A stretch of DNA of 64,000 nucleotides from Aphelenchoides besseyi. Its lineage: Eukaryota > Nematoda > Chromadorea > Rhabditida > Aphelenchoididae. Location: the NCBI GenBank assembly GCA_024699855.1, contig JAMPIQ010000003.1:1798001-1862000 (forward strand). Direction: 5' to 3'. The notes below the pieces were generated by a model. The model saw only the letters and a list, made by a program, of their open reading frames with translations. It did not search any database and was not told the origin of the DNA. Numbering within the stretch: position 1 is the stretch's first letter; each line of letters begins with the position of its first letter. A program made the position numbers and the translations under genes. Positions 21,673-32,702 of the stretch are shown here, in pieces.

Positions 21673-23323
21673 AGCTATTCGCTGAAGTAGTTTATTTGTG
21701 AATTAATTGATAACTGAACTGATGACCGTAAACTCGTAAATCATTAGTGTAGCTTTAAACATCAGAATCTTTAACGAATTCGACAGCACTTGTATTGGAA
21801 GATAACTTTGAACAAATTTAGTGAATCTTTACCGCTCCATTCGTACAATAGACATTCCAAGAGGATACGGTCTTGTAAAGGTGTTTGTGACCGACAATTC
21901 AAAGACACACATCATTCATTTCTTTGGCTTCAATTCCGTCAGTATTTCCGTTCAGTCTTCTATGACCCATTCTGAGCAACTCTATCCTTTAAACTAATCT
22001 TTCAACTTCATGTCTTTTAGGACTCAGTGATCGATGGCATCATCTAGCTCGTGAAGATTCAAAAGCATTTCAGGATTCTTTCTTTTAACTCATTGAACTG
22101 CAAAATAACTGGAGAAATTGAACAACATTGAAAGCTCAACAATGACTCATACATGAGATGATGCTTTCAGCAATTCGATTGAAAAGCGGTCATTCAAGCA
22201 CTTCTTATCTCTTGGATTAAGTAACACTGCAAACGTGGATTCAAAAGAAATTCAGCGAATTGGTGAAGTTTGTAGTCGATGTCACTGTCTACTGGAACAC
22301 CTCATCTTCTTTTATTGGCCGACTCCAATAACTAAAACGAAGACGGAACTCAACCGAGCACAAATTAAAAGCTCAAGTGCAAATTCAGAACAACTGTCGT
22401 TGCTACCTTACATAATTTCGATCACTGAAGATAATGAATTTCGCTGGAGATCCCGTTTAATTCGACCGATATTCCTACGCGAACGCCACGAACAGAAGTT
22501 TCTATCAAACACCATTTGAAATGTTTGATCGTGCCAATGCAATCTTTTTTACTGTCGATTTTGCTAGATATTGTCACTTCCACATCAAGAAGTTCGTTTA
22601 GACCGGAACATCTAAATCACTTAATTCTTGCAGCAAGTTAGCTCCGAGTACCAAAAAACTTACGATCTCCGGCTTCGTTGCATTGATACCACTTACTGTC
22701 GGTGTAATCATTCCAACTTAGCAACTGCACAACCCAAGAAATAACCACTGGATTTATACTTTCGTGGAAAGCCCTTTGCCGGAAGTTTTGTTGTACTTGA
22801 TTTCAAGTATGTGCATGCGGTTAAGGACCGAATTACTAATTGCCTCTCAAAGAGATATTTATGCGACAATTAGCTGCATGTATCGCAAAATAGCTGCTAC
22901 TGTTCGTTTGCACTGACCATTCGTATTGCCGTTGCATCTGTTCGATTGCTGAGACGTGAATGGCCGAAGTTGAACAAGAAAGCCAAGCTACTCAAAAAAC
23001 GTTCACGAAAGTCCTCATCTTCCGATCCGTGATTCCATTTATTCCAATGACTCTTTCAAATGTTATAGTGACGATACTCACTTTCGTTCGCACATCTTTC
23101 GAAGTCAGGCAGCTAACATCTGAGATGATCAAGATACAAGTGTGTTGCCATTTCGTTTCAAGTCTATTCGGAGAAAAGTTGATACAAACATCATAATTTA
23201 GTAGGAATCTTAATCTCCAGGCATTCTCCAAATACAAAAAAGGTGTAGCCGTTTCAGTGCGCTGGCTATGTACAATTGAAGAACTTTCGGACATAAAAGT
23301 CTGTTCATTACTCGTTACAAGCA
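21673..23323. other. Long intergenic region
   Basis: About 1.65 kb with no gene I can support. Open stretches at 22235-22519 and 22960-23196 lack domains and splice partners. Confidence 0.4.
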
Positions 23324-24505
23324 ATGGCGTACTTCGTCCACAATCCCTATTTCTTTGCAAACGTCACAAACCAGACCTTTGAGTCAACAACGTCAGGTCG
23401 TGTATTCATTTGCAACTACGCTGCTTCATCGTTTTTTTGGTTTTATTCTCATTACACTGGTCATCTACATGATTCTATTCAAAAGTCCACCTTCATTGCA
23501 GCATTTTCGAAAGATTCTTCTTCTAATTCACTTAATCGATCTTATGGTTTCGATCGCCTTTATTTTAGGAACAACTGTAAGTCGTAAATATTTGATCATA
23601 ACCAGAGATTTCAGCGTATTCGTTATGTCAACGATATTGGTCTTTATAGCATTTTCGGAATAATGAGATGGACACCATTTGGTGTTCAAATGATTGGCCA
23701 CATTATTGCCGCAGCATCATATATTTTGCTGTATACGATTCTACCTTTACCTCTGTGGTATCGAGATCATTTACTTCGCTATGGGCCGCCATCTAACTTG
23801 ACATTCTTTCGATCTATCTTCGTAGTTTTTATGGTTTTAGGTATTAATACAAGCCTTCTTGGGAGCGCGATATGCACCACAGATCGTGAACAAGATTATT
23901 CGTCAATGTGGTTTCAAGAAACGCCCATCCCGCCGGTAGTTGTCGTCGATCCTCAGGTTTGTCTATTCAATAAGTACTATAATCACTTGTTCAGCGAAGT
24001 TTCATCGCATTTCTGTATATAAATTACAGTCGAATAGTGATTCTTGGCAGTTTCTTCGTGTCTGTTTTAATTGTATGGCGTACTTATCGATTCCTCAAAA
24101 CTCAAGTACAAGAAAGTGGTCGTCGTTCGAAGTCCATGGACCAATTCACACGTGTAATATTTGCGCAGGTGAGAAAATGGCTGATTGAAGTGACTTTTGG
24201 TTTCAGATGTTAATCCCAATACTCAGTCTATTTCTGCCTATGCTCGTCATTATCATTTTGCTTTATGTTGGGATTACTAGTGACATTAGTCAATATTTCA
24301 TAGTCATGCTGTTAAGTTGGATTCCGTGCTTGGATTCCATTTCCACTCTCGTTTTCATTGTGAGTCTCAAAATAACAACAGAACTTAATATGCATTTCAG
24401 GTGCCATATCGACGGGCAATTTACTCCAGAATTAAACGGTTGACTGGTTCATCAGTTTCATCTGTTCCACCAATTGTAGTAACTGCAGTGAACAGTCTTC
24501 AATAA
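23324..24505 (+). CDS. Nematode 7TM chemoreceptor
   Basis: Membrane segments in order are HRFFGFILITLVIYMILF (TM1), LLLIHLIDLMVSIAFIL (TM2), MIGHIIAAASYILLYTI (TM3), SIFVVFMVLGIN (TM4), RIVILGSFFVSVLIVWRTY (TM5), LIPILSLFLPMLVIIILL (TM6) and FIVMLLSWIPCLDSIST (TM7). The end VPYRRAIYSRIKRL is the PYRxxI signature of str/srh/srd-type receptors. Introns near 23578-23614, 23957-23997, 24170-24207 and 24361-24401 keep the frame. The loop before TM5 has the usual acidic and Cys residues. The N-terminus is a problem: the ATG frame (MAYFVHNPYFFANVTNQT, with glycosylation sites) and the TM1 frame differ by one base, and I see no intron to join them. It is either a frameshifted allele or has an unseen upstream exon. 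The role would be a sensory neuron GPCR. Confidence 0.75.
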
Positions 24506-25176
24506 TGTAAAAGTGATAGTTGAATGAAAATAAACACTATGTAGGAGTTTAACAGCAAAAGTGAGGGCCATTTTTCTCGGGATGAAGAGTGAGCTCGGAA
24601 GGTCATGGGACTTTAGTTCTCTTTGCTATTCGACTTGAGCAGCTTTTCTTGATCAGAAACTGTTCAGTTCTTCATTCTGGCTCGTTGACAACTTGCAGAT
24701 TGAGTTGCTTGTTCCATTGGATTTCTACAATCGTCTCATCTACTGAAATTCGTATCAAAATGACGTTTAAACAGTTTCTTGTAACAAAATTTCCACGAAT
24801 AATCGGTTTTGATTCCGATGAAGGACCGTTTCTATGGCATAAAAAAAGGTGTTCATTGACGTTGATTCGATTACTCGCTTATCCGAGCAAACCCAAATGA
24901 CCGCTAAGCATCAAATCATTTTTTCTGAGAATCAAAATTTCAGTCAAAAGCAAAAAAATGAGGAGCGAAAAAAAAGTTGTTAAACTCGATGACTTTTAAA
25001 GGGATACTGTTATCATATCAATTGCTTTAACGTATTCAACCATCAAGTAGCAACAATCGATTACTAAAAACGTATCGTTCCGGAGCACAAAGAGCGAAGT
25101 TGGGCGACACGCCGATTGCTCGCAGACGGTCGTGTGTGTGCCCTTCAAAAGCGATAGACAAACTATCTCACACAAC
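24506..25176. other. Intergenic region
   Basis: Contains the receptor 3' end (AATAAA near 24530). No further gene is supported up to the tRNA. Confidence 0.4.
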
Positions 25177-25258
25177 GGTGAGATGGCCGAGTGGTCTAAG
25201 GCGCTGGTTTAAGGCACCAGTCTCTTCGGGGGCGTGGGTTCGAATCCCACTCTCATCA
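25177..25258 (+). tRNA. tRNA-Leu (anticodon AAG)
   Basis: Acceptor stem GGTGAGA pairs with TCTCATC (one G-U), with discriminator A. A D-arm with the A-box (TGGCCGAGTGG) is present. The anticodon stem CTGGT/ACCAG encloses loop TTAAGGC, giving anticodon AAG. The long variable arm (TCTCTTCGGGGGC) is typical of a type II tRNA. The T-arm GTGGG-TTCGAAT-CCCAC includes the B-box. There is no intron and no encoded CCA. Confidence 0.96.
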
Positions 25259-26025
25259 GTAAACTTTTGGTTTTCCACTTTTACGCTTTCAACGGATATT
25301 CACATCCTGAATTTTAATTCTTGGCTGGAACCCTCTACCTCTCTCAAAACTAAGTCTGGTGATTTGTTTTTGAGTGCATGAATGCTCACTCAACCAACCA
25401 CTTCATCTCCAATCCTTGCTTTTACCTAATCCTGTAACAAGGAGTCAAATTCGTGCTTTTACAGCACTTAAGATGTTAATTGGGTTGAAAAATGAATTTG
25501 TGTTGGTTGTGCCATCAATTTTATCGAAAGGTACACTTAATTGTAGCAATTGAACGCTTACAATATTTGACGTGCTTATGTTTGGTGCTCAACAGAACAT
25601 TACCCTCAACGCTCATTTTGTGTGAAACAACAAACAGATGAGTTGGAATTTCTAAAATTCACAACCAATTCCTCGGAATTCTTTGCGTCAACTAAGCGAA
25701 ATGTGAAGACCATCGATTATACTTTTCAATTCAAACCATCACACTCAACCGGTAAATGTTCGATTAAGTTGTGGTTGACAAGTGAGTTAATTGCGATAAT
25801 TGTTTCTTGTCATTCCAATAGAATAAATCATAACCTTCAAATTCATTTTTAAATACTAAATCTAAGTGAACGTGGCAACATCTTCTATTTGATTTCTTCT
25901 TCAAATCATCACCTCCAAATGCCCTCTAATCCATTGCACATGAAAGTTGACCGTAGAATCACTTGATAGCTCTGCCTCTATTCACTAGTGCTTAATCGAT
26001 CGGTTAAGCGGGCGTTAGATCACAA
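25259..26025. other. Spacer between two tRNA genes
   Basis: No supported gene. An open stretch at 25622-25852 has no ATG in a good context, no splice sites and no domain. Confidence 0.4.
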
Positions 26026-26097
26026 GCCTTGTTGGCTCAGGGGCAGAGCGTCTGTCTAGTAAACAGAAGGTCAACGGTTCGATTCCGTTACAAGGCA
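26026..26097 (+). tRNA. tRNA-Thr (anticodon AGT)
   Basis: Acceptor GCCTTGT pairs with ACAAGGC, discriminator A. The D-arm contains TGGCTCAGGGG. The anticodon stem TCTGT/ACAGA encloses loop CTAGTAA, giving AGT. The T-arm AACGG-TTCGATT-CCGTT is complete. A run of T at 26105-26111 serves as the Pol III terminator. Confidence 0.96.
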
Positions 26098-26269
26098 TTT
26101 GTCTTTTTTTTCCACATCTCAAGAATCCACCTTTTCGACGACATCAATTCTCCACTGATCAGCGCAAAATTTCTGAAAAGGACTGTTTTGAACACAACCT
26201 TGTATGAACTCGACAAAAAGCTCTCCAATCAAAAGTTCAACTCGACAGTTTATTCTCAAGGAGTTCAAA

Positions 26270-27218
26270 TCACATCTTCGCGTCGGCAACAATCTCGTCC
26301 GTACGCCCAACGAAAAGTGTCAGTTGAGTTGAACCGCCGAGTAACGGAATTCGCGGATGAATTCGCTCGTGGCCGTCGTAGAGTTTGTCGTACGATTTGG
26401 CAAAGACTGGACGGAATCCCATCTGAATCCTAGTGGCTGCAATTTTCGTGCAATTAACTTACTTGTTTTGCTACATGCTGAGTTGCACGGGCTGTGATTT
26501 GTCCGTCTGCCCAAATCAATCCATCTTTGAGTCCTATTTTCAGTTGTTCGTACAACAATTTGCGAACCAAACTGCCGCTAAAACCACAGAGTTGTGATTG
26601 AAATTGTGTTCTTGTGCCCAACAAAATCGCCGCGTACTGCCGACCAGTCCAGACGAAGCAATTCGTTCACATCGGTGGGCAGAAAGTTGTTCAAGATCTC
26701 AACACAATCGTAGGCGGGACCCACCACTCGACGAGCACGACGTGATGGAATCCAATCGGCCAAACTGTCGATAACTAAAACAAATGAAATGTCATTAACC
26801 TTTTTCCTACCTTTTTTGTAATCCGGCAACACACGGGCCGAAACCATACGATCGCGTTGTATCTTCAAACGAGTGGCCGTAGAAGCATTAATCAGCTCTT
26901 CGGTTTCACGATCAAAAGCCATCAAAGTGTACTGACCGTTGAGCCCACGATCGACGATTCGCTCAATGAACGGACGAATTTCATTCGCTGATGTTCCTGG
27001 AAATCGAATTCAAATACCGCGTAAGCAAACTGATCGGTGGAACAACAAGCTGGTTCACGTTCAGCCGCGATTTTGGACAGAAAATCGACCAAACGTTGTC
27101 GATCGGACTCTGTCGCTATTTCAACTCGAACATGACGTCCGATGTGATGGACCTCAAAGTCGCAAACAAACTTCCAGTCGAGCGACGATTGCCGATAGGA
27201 AAGATCGACAATCAACAC
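26270..27218 (-). CDS. GNAT-like N-acetyltransferase
   Basis: The first clear exon contains HHIGRHVRVEIATESDRQ, a typical opening of worm GNAT enzymes, then FLSKIAAEREP. Next come RPFIERIVDRGLNGQYTLM and AFDRETEELINAS. After an intron (about 26775-26811, GTAGGA..TTTTAG) are LADWIPSRRARRVVGPAYD and EILNNFLPTDVNE. A later exon reads VRKLLYEQLKIGLKDG, which fits the acetyl-CoA-binding helix region. The last exon, after a 40-bp intron (about 26423-26462), starts MGFRPVFAKSYDKLYDG, the usual GF..Y motif near the end of GNATs. The join near 26550-26620 is unclear, and no ATG opens the first exon, so the 5' end is not resolved. GNATs transfer acetyl groups from acetyl-CoA to small amines. The call is from motif order, not strong identity. 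Confidence 0.5.
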
Positions 27219-27428
27219 GCGGCAGAAAGAATCGAGAAGTAGACGGACTGATCATGAAAACGAATTGAAGAATGACTGGGAAATGATTTGAGTTTCATTC
27301 TTTACCTATTCGCTCTTCTGGACGGTCATACTAACGGGGCTCATGAACAAGATCGACGACTTGACTTCGACGAACACGATTCTTTGCAGACGTTACCTAG
27401 TTATTCGACGTTAGGGGAGTTCACAGAA

Positions 27429-28497
27429 ATGAACATAAACGATTTCTATTTAGGCCAAGGAGGTTTCGGTCAAGTATTCGCTGGTCAAAAAACATGCGGG
27501 AAAGAGCAGCACATGGTGGCCATCAAAATGGAAAAACAATTCCGCAAACGCAAAGACTCCGATCCCCGTCGCATGGTCATCGAACAAAAGGTGCTGATTT
27601 TACTGAGAGGAAAAGTAAAGTTTGAAGTCGCATATATTCATCAGACGGTTTCTTCAGCCTCACATTCCACTGATTTATGCTTCTGGAAAAACTGAACAGA
27701 AACGTCCGTACATTGTGATGTTACTGCTGGGTCCCTCGCTCTGGGATGTGCAACTCGAACAATCCAACAAGCGTTTCAGTTTGCGCACCATAATTCGCGT
27801 GTCCCAACAAATTCTCTGCGGTTTGCAGTACTTGCACGAAGTAGGATACATTCGCAAGTTCTTTTTCTTGACTACCACTGAATTCGAGTTTCAGATCGTG
27901 ATCTGAAATCTGCTAACACGTGTGTGGGCAGAAAAGATCCACAGAATGTGTACATCATTGATTTTGGTTTGTTTTCTTCCCACTACCCAGCAGACTTAAT
28001 ATCCCAGGAATGTGCCGTCGATTCGTGTTGTCCAACGGTCAGCAACGTCCACCTCGAAAGCAAACAGTAATACGTTGCACCTACCGGTATGCATCGATAC
28101 GAATGCACGAGAGAAAGGAAAGTGGACCGGCAGATGACATTGAAAGTTGGCTCTACGCTATGGTCGAAATGCACAAAGGAAAACTGCCGTGGAAATCACT
28201 CGATGATTGCGATCAAATTTACAAGATGAAAAAAGAAACTAAGATAACCGACTTGACTGCTGGTATGCCCGATCCTTTTCTTAAAAGCTGGTACTACGTA
28301 AGCCAATTAAAATGGGACAACACTCCCGATTACGATCACATCCACTCACTTTGGCGCTCGTGTTTAAAGTCGCTTGATGACTACAACAAGAAGCTTGATT
28401 GGGAACTAACAGACGGGTATGTTTCCATTGAATGATGGATAATAAGCTTTCTAGTGTCACAGACAAGAAAGCAAATGTCGTACCGATCAAAAACTAA
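27429..28497 (+). CDS. CK1/TTBK-type protein kinase (catalytic residues intact)
   Basis: The first in-frame ATG gives MNINDFYLGQGGFGQVFAG with a normal glycine loop. VAIKME carries the ATP-binding lysine. After intron 1 (27615-27657) come RPYIVMLLLGPSLWDV and GLQYLHEVGYI. The next exon supplies HRDLKSAN and IIDFG, so the catalytic Asp and Asn and the metal-binding Asp are present. The C-lobe has ADDIESWLY and KLPWKS as in worm CK1/TTBK kinases. The intron inside HRD (27856-27896) begins GCAAGT, not GT, and ends TTTCAG, a GC-AG intron. A last intron (about 28417-28455) leads to a short tail ending VVPIKN. The upstream frame is open but without ATG. Worm kinases of this class are mostly expressed in the male germline; that is family knowledge only. 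Confidence 0.82.
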
Positions 28498-29023
28498 CCG
28501 CAATTACCCGGCTAATCAATCTAACCAATGAATTGCTGACATTTATTCATTTGTGTTTATTGAGATTATGTTGTAGGAACTAACAAGCAAATAAAATAGA
28601 AAAGGAGAGTTCTTGTTAAGACAATAAGAGAGTGCTAGTCGTCACAACCTCTTTGAGTTTGCTGTCGACGACTTCAACAAAGGGATTATCGATTTCCAAA
28701 CGTCAATGGCTTTTGATCTCAAATCACTGAAATCAAATCAATCTCATTAGTGGTCTTAAACACACCCTAACAATTTCTGATGTTTTTTCTTTGTTGGTTA
28801 AACAATTTAGTGCGAAGACGCCAAAACAAATCAGATGGTCGACAACGGAAAAAAAGCGACTGAACGAGACTCAAATCCAATCAACAAAATAAAGGACTTT
28901 AACTGATTTTTTGCACATTTTAGTTAATAGTCCGTATGCAAATATCTTAGAAGCAATTCAGTCAGTTCTTCGAGGCATCAAAGTCATTGTTCGAACATTC
29001 ATTGTAGTGGTTCGGTTTTTCCC
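28498..29023. other. Intergenic region
   Basis: Holds the kinase 3' end (AATAAA near 28592) and the upstream region of the next gene. Nothing else is seen. Confidence 0.4.
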
Positions 29024-29851
29024 ATGAATCTCGTCAACATACTCAGTGTTTTGCTTATAATAACAGTGGGAAATGTTAGCGCAAAGATGAGTGATTATGC
29101 GTGTATTAAAAACGGCAGTAGAGATACATACAACGATATGTAAGTATTTCCAAATTACGTTCCCCAACTAATTGGATTGTTCGGAACTTTTTGGCAATGC
29201 AAAACCGCCGAACTGACTGTGGAGTGGACGAAACCCTACTCGCTGTTAATGGAAGTGTTTGCGAAGGTCAATCAAACTGCTCAGTACGTGGTGATTTGAC
29301 GGTCAAATAAAACTGTTTCAGATTTAAACTCCAAGTTGAAAATTGTGTTTTGAGCTTCCAATCTCAACCGAGCGGAAACTCGACTTGGAATTGGAAACTC
29401 GGTTCAATTCTATTTTCCATTCTTTAACATCTTTGTTTCTAGATTCATACGCAAAAGTGTTTGAAAGTCCATTTACGTTAGAAGTAACCAATAGCAATCA
29501 GTTGCTTGAATTGTACAGTCAGGTTAATGTCGGTTGCCGCGGACAGAAAACTCGAACGGATGATGGAGACGGCAAACTGTGGATGATCGTTAAAATCGAT
29601 ACCTCAGAAACAGTCGGCGAGGTTAATATGAAGTTAAGCGTAAGTTCTCGTTCTAATCCTTTAATATACACAAAAATTAAGGCGAGAGAACTTGCTGAAT
29701 CTCCGCATTCAAAGCCAGCAATCGAAGAAGAAGAATCCGGTAACTAATTAGTTTACTTTTTGACTCAACATCGTTTTTAGGATCAGGAATTCGCAGGATG
29801 TCTGTTTATTGGCTATTCGTTATTCTTGTCATAACTCTAATTGTGTTTTAG
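29024..29851 (+). CDS. Secreted, probably GPI-anchored protein (family C/E, member E)
   Basis: The signal peptide is MNLVNILSVLLIITVGNVSA, followed by CIKNG. Later exons give TAELTVEWTKPYSLLMEVF, VENCVLSFQSQPSGNSTW with WNWKL, NVGCRGQKTRTDDGDGKLW and MIVKIDTSE, an alternating pattern that suggests a beta-sandwich. The end is EESGSGIRRMSVYWLFVI followed by hydrophobic residues and TAG with no cytoplasmic tail, the form of a GPI-anchor signal. Introns near 29284-29320, 29411-29444, 29640-29681 and 29741-29780 are good. The first intron has a donor (GTAAGT at 29140) but no AG before the next coding block, so either the acceptor is unusual or this copy is damaged. The gene at 45730-46594 shares the layout. 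The role is unknown. Confidence 0.6.
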
Positions 29852-30200
29852 TTGTTCTCCTCAAACAATAAACTCGTATGCAACTTAACATCATAATTCT
29901 AATCGCAAATGTTTAGTTCGAATTAAATTGTTCAAATGACAAAGTCGTTCGTGTGCATGTGGTCAAAAGTGATGGAACGAATGTGATAGATCTCGAATAT
30001 CAGCACAGATGCTACAGAAGTTTATTCGGCAGAATTCGGATGCAGTTTACAAACTAATTCAACTTTTTGTTTGTAATGGTGATAAGTAGTTTCCACGCTT
30101 TGTACTTTTGAAGACAAATAAAGCCAATAAACAATGTGCAAATTTATTTGAAGAGCAGTTATATACAATTTTACATCAACATTTGTACTCATTCACATGT
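29852..30200. other. Short gap between convergent genes
   Basis: Contains two poly(A) signals (AATAAA near 29868 plus, TTTATT near 30147 for the minus-strand gene). No gene is seen. Confidence 0.4.
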
Positions 30201-31454
30201 TCATCCACTACTTGAGCTAGCCTTGTAAGCGGACCATTGTTGTTCAACAGTTTGACCGGTGATCTGCTTCCAAGTGTCGTTGTTGGCGTAGTTGCCGCTG
30301 CGGAGAATCGAATCGAACTGTTTGACGGCTCCGGAACGTTGCTTCTCGACCCAAACCAAGAAGGCGGCAGTCACTACGTATCCCTTGTCGTAGTTGTCGG
30401 AGCTTGTTGGCGGCGTCAATTTCCATCCAACATCCGCATTTGCAATTCCAAACTTGTTTCGAGCAAAATCGGCGATTCCCTCGGTCATCCATCCGGGAGC
30501 ATTCGAACCGTAGGCTTGGACGATATGCATTCCTTCGTGAGTCATGACATCAACGTCTTTTGGTTTGTTCTTGAAATAATTAGCTGAAATATTGATGGCA
30601 CCATTAGCGGCAAATGCAACTCCATTGTAATCGGGATCGATGTTCAATCCAACGCGTTTGAGAGCATTCGAATTGTACTCCTGAACAAGTTTCGGATAGA
30701 CGGTGAAGAACGTCGTGATCAATCGGTCGACGGTGTCTTTTGGCAGACCAGAAACCTTGTCATAGACAACCAACTGATAGTCGCCGGACTGATAGACGAT
30801 GGTAGTTGGTTTCGGAATGGCTTTGTAGATGGCCCATTGCTCTTCAACAGTCTTGCCGGTGATTTGTTTCCACGTGTTGTTGGTGTCGTATTTGCCACTA
30901 CGAAGAACAGAATCGAACTTTTGAACGGAGCCGGGATATTTTTTCTCCAACCAATCCAAGAAACCGCCAGTGACCAGGTAAGAACTGTCGTAGTTTTGGT
31001 TGCCTTGTGGATATTGAAGCGACCAACCGGCATCTGCATTTGCAAGTCCAAATTTGTTACGAGAAAATGCGGCGATTCCTTGGACAAACCAGTTGGGAGT
31101 GTTTCCTTTGTATGCTTGGACAACATAAGTGAGAACAAAAGTGAGAAGATCAACGTCTTTGGGATTGTTCTTGATGTAGTTGGCATCAAGAGTTATTCCA
31201 CCGTTACTGGTGCTTGTTCCTGCTGCAGGATCCAATACGAGAGTTACACGTTTTGGAGCATTCGTGTTGAAGAATTGAAGCATTTTGGGATAAGCGGTAA
31301 AATAGACGTTGATCAAACGGTCTTGAAGAGCCTTTGGAACTCCGGAGTTTTTGTCCGTATAGAGTAACTGATAGTCGCCGGATTGATAGACTAGTTGAGA
31401 GCTGCCCAAGTGGATGATTGCCGAGAATAGAAGGAATACAAGTGAGTTATTCAT
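30201..31454 (-). CDS. Tandem basic-secretory-protein (BSP)-like metallopeptidase, intronless
   Basis: The signal peptide is MNNSLVFLLFSAIIHLGSS. Two homologous domains of about 195 residues follow, each starting YQSGDYQL. Both match the BSP / 'peptidase of plants and bacteria' family, with ...NWFVQGIAAFSRNKFG or APGWMTEGIADFARNKFG, then a W and a GY.VTAAFL type helix, and NDTWKQITGQTVEQQW at the end. Domain 2 keeps the zinc motif HEGMH. Domain 1 reads VLTYV at that place and has lost both histidines and the glutamate, so it is a non-catalytic copy. The 417-codon frame has no intron, which is striking in this window where other genes have one every 100-200 bp. The family is best known from plants, bacteria and fungi, which suggests horizontal transfer followed by internal duplication. 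Likely secreted. Confidence 0.87.
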   Translation of the reverse strand: MNNSLVFLLFSAIIHLGSSQLVYQSGDYQLLYTDKNSGVPKALQDRLINVYFTAYPKMLQFFNTNAPKRVTLVLDPAAGTSTSNGGITLDANYIKNNPKDVDLLTFVLTYVVQAYKGNTPNWFVQGIAAFSRNKFGLANADAGWSLQYPQGNQNYDSSYLVTGGFLDWLEKKYPGSVQKFDSVLRSGKYDTNNTWKQITGKTVEEQWAIYKAIPKPTTIVYQSGDYQLVVYDKVSGLPKDTVDRLITTFFTVYPKLVQEYNSNALKRVGLNIDPDYNGVAFAANGAINISANYFKNKPKDVDVMTHEGMHIVQAYGSNAPGWMTEGIADFARNKFGIANADVGWKLTPPTSSDNYDKGYVVTAAFLVWVEKQRSGAVKQFDSILRSGNYANNDTWKQITGQTVEQQWSAYKASSSSG

Positions 31455-31504
31455 CTTCAAACCGATTGGAATGAAAATTGATGGTTTAATCGTAGATCGG
31501 ATAC

Positions 31505-31514
31505 TCTTAAATAC
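31505..31514 (-). promoter_or_regulatory. TATA-like element of the BSP-like gene
   Basis: The minus strand reads TATTTAAGAG about 50 bp upstream of the ATG, similar in spacing to the TATA box of the FAR-like gene. Confidence 0.4.
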
Positions 31515-32485
31515 CGAAAGTTTGAGTATTAGACGGAAGTTTCAACCTTCGGATTTGTGTGTTTAGTGAGTTCAGTCCCAAAAACGACTGTTTTTTGGTC
31601 AAACCGAACGCTTGTCATTCTAATCCTTGCGGTTCCTTGTTTAAGCACCTGCGTTCATTCCAATAATCTTGTCTACCAATTATGTTAAGCCAAAGAGAAT
31701 ACTTGGAATTGGGAAGTTCTCATGTGTTAATTTCAATTTCAATATTTTGAAATAAGTTATTGGACGTTTAATCTTTTAACACGTTGAGCTGCAATGAACA
31801 TAGTCAACTTTTATATTCTTACTGTAATTTCAAACAAACACATCGATATAATAACTGATCGTTTTTTAACTTTATTTCATCTAGATGGCTTTTTTTGGTA
31901 TTGTTTAAGATCTTGCATATACAGTTTCTCATCGGGTACTCGAGCGGATTCGTATCGCAAACGAAAGCTTGCAGGTTTTCGGGTACATTTCTTGATCTAT
32001 GTTTCAATTTTGAACGTTAGCTTGTGGTAAACCAAAAACGAGTAACTTTTTATAACCGCTGAACAATACAAACGCTTCTTGATCAAAAGCAGCAATTGAT
32101 CGCACAGTACTTTGTTCCCCATGGCGTTTTTCCGATTCCTCGCGGTAAAACACTTGACTTCAAATACGTTTATTTTGCCGCCGTCCAACTCATTCGATAG
32201 TTTTCGCTCGTTTCTGTTCGTTTGCTTTTCTGATGTGTCGTGTCATCTTACAAACAAGCAAGTGACGGCAAAATGTAGTTCTCGCAGTTGTCTCGTGGAG
32301 TCGCAGTACAACGGTTGCAATAAGTCTTTTTGTTTCTGTTCGGTCGCGCAGTGGACGCAGTGAACAATCTTAGTGGGAGAAATACTTTTATTGGTGGAAT
32401 AAACAACAAAAAACACAGAACCTAATAATGGGACGGGAGAGCGGCCGGGCCTTTTAACAAAACCCCGAGCCCACTAACAACAGAA
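31515..32485. other. Intergenic region
   Basis: About 1 kb, AT-rich. Short frames only (for example 32112-32363); none has a domain or consistent splice sites. Confidence 0.4.
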
Positions 32486-32702
32486 ATGCCAAGCGGCAGG
32501 AACAGTCGGCTTGAGACTATGAGGTCCGAACAGTTTCAGAAGTCGACAATACGAACAGCTATCTTTCAAATGACCCACCGACGATCACACGTAAGCGATC
32601 TCGATCAGAATTCTACATTAGAACAATTGTACACACGCATTGAGGCAAGTAAGTGTATTTATTTTTGTCTTAACTCAAATTTAGAACTTACAGCAAAGAC
32701 TC

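Noticed and set aside
25100..25381. Plus-strand 93-codon ORF across tRNA-Leu
   Set aside because: It reads through a complete tRNA gene and has no other support.
30237..30587. Plus-strand ORFs opposite the BSP-like gene
   Set aside because: Antisense shadows; similar ones appear twice because the gene has two domain copies.
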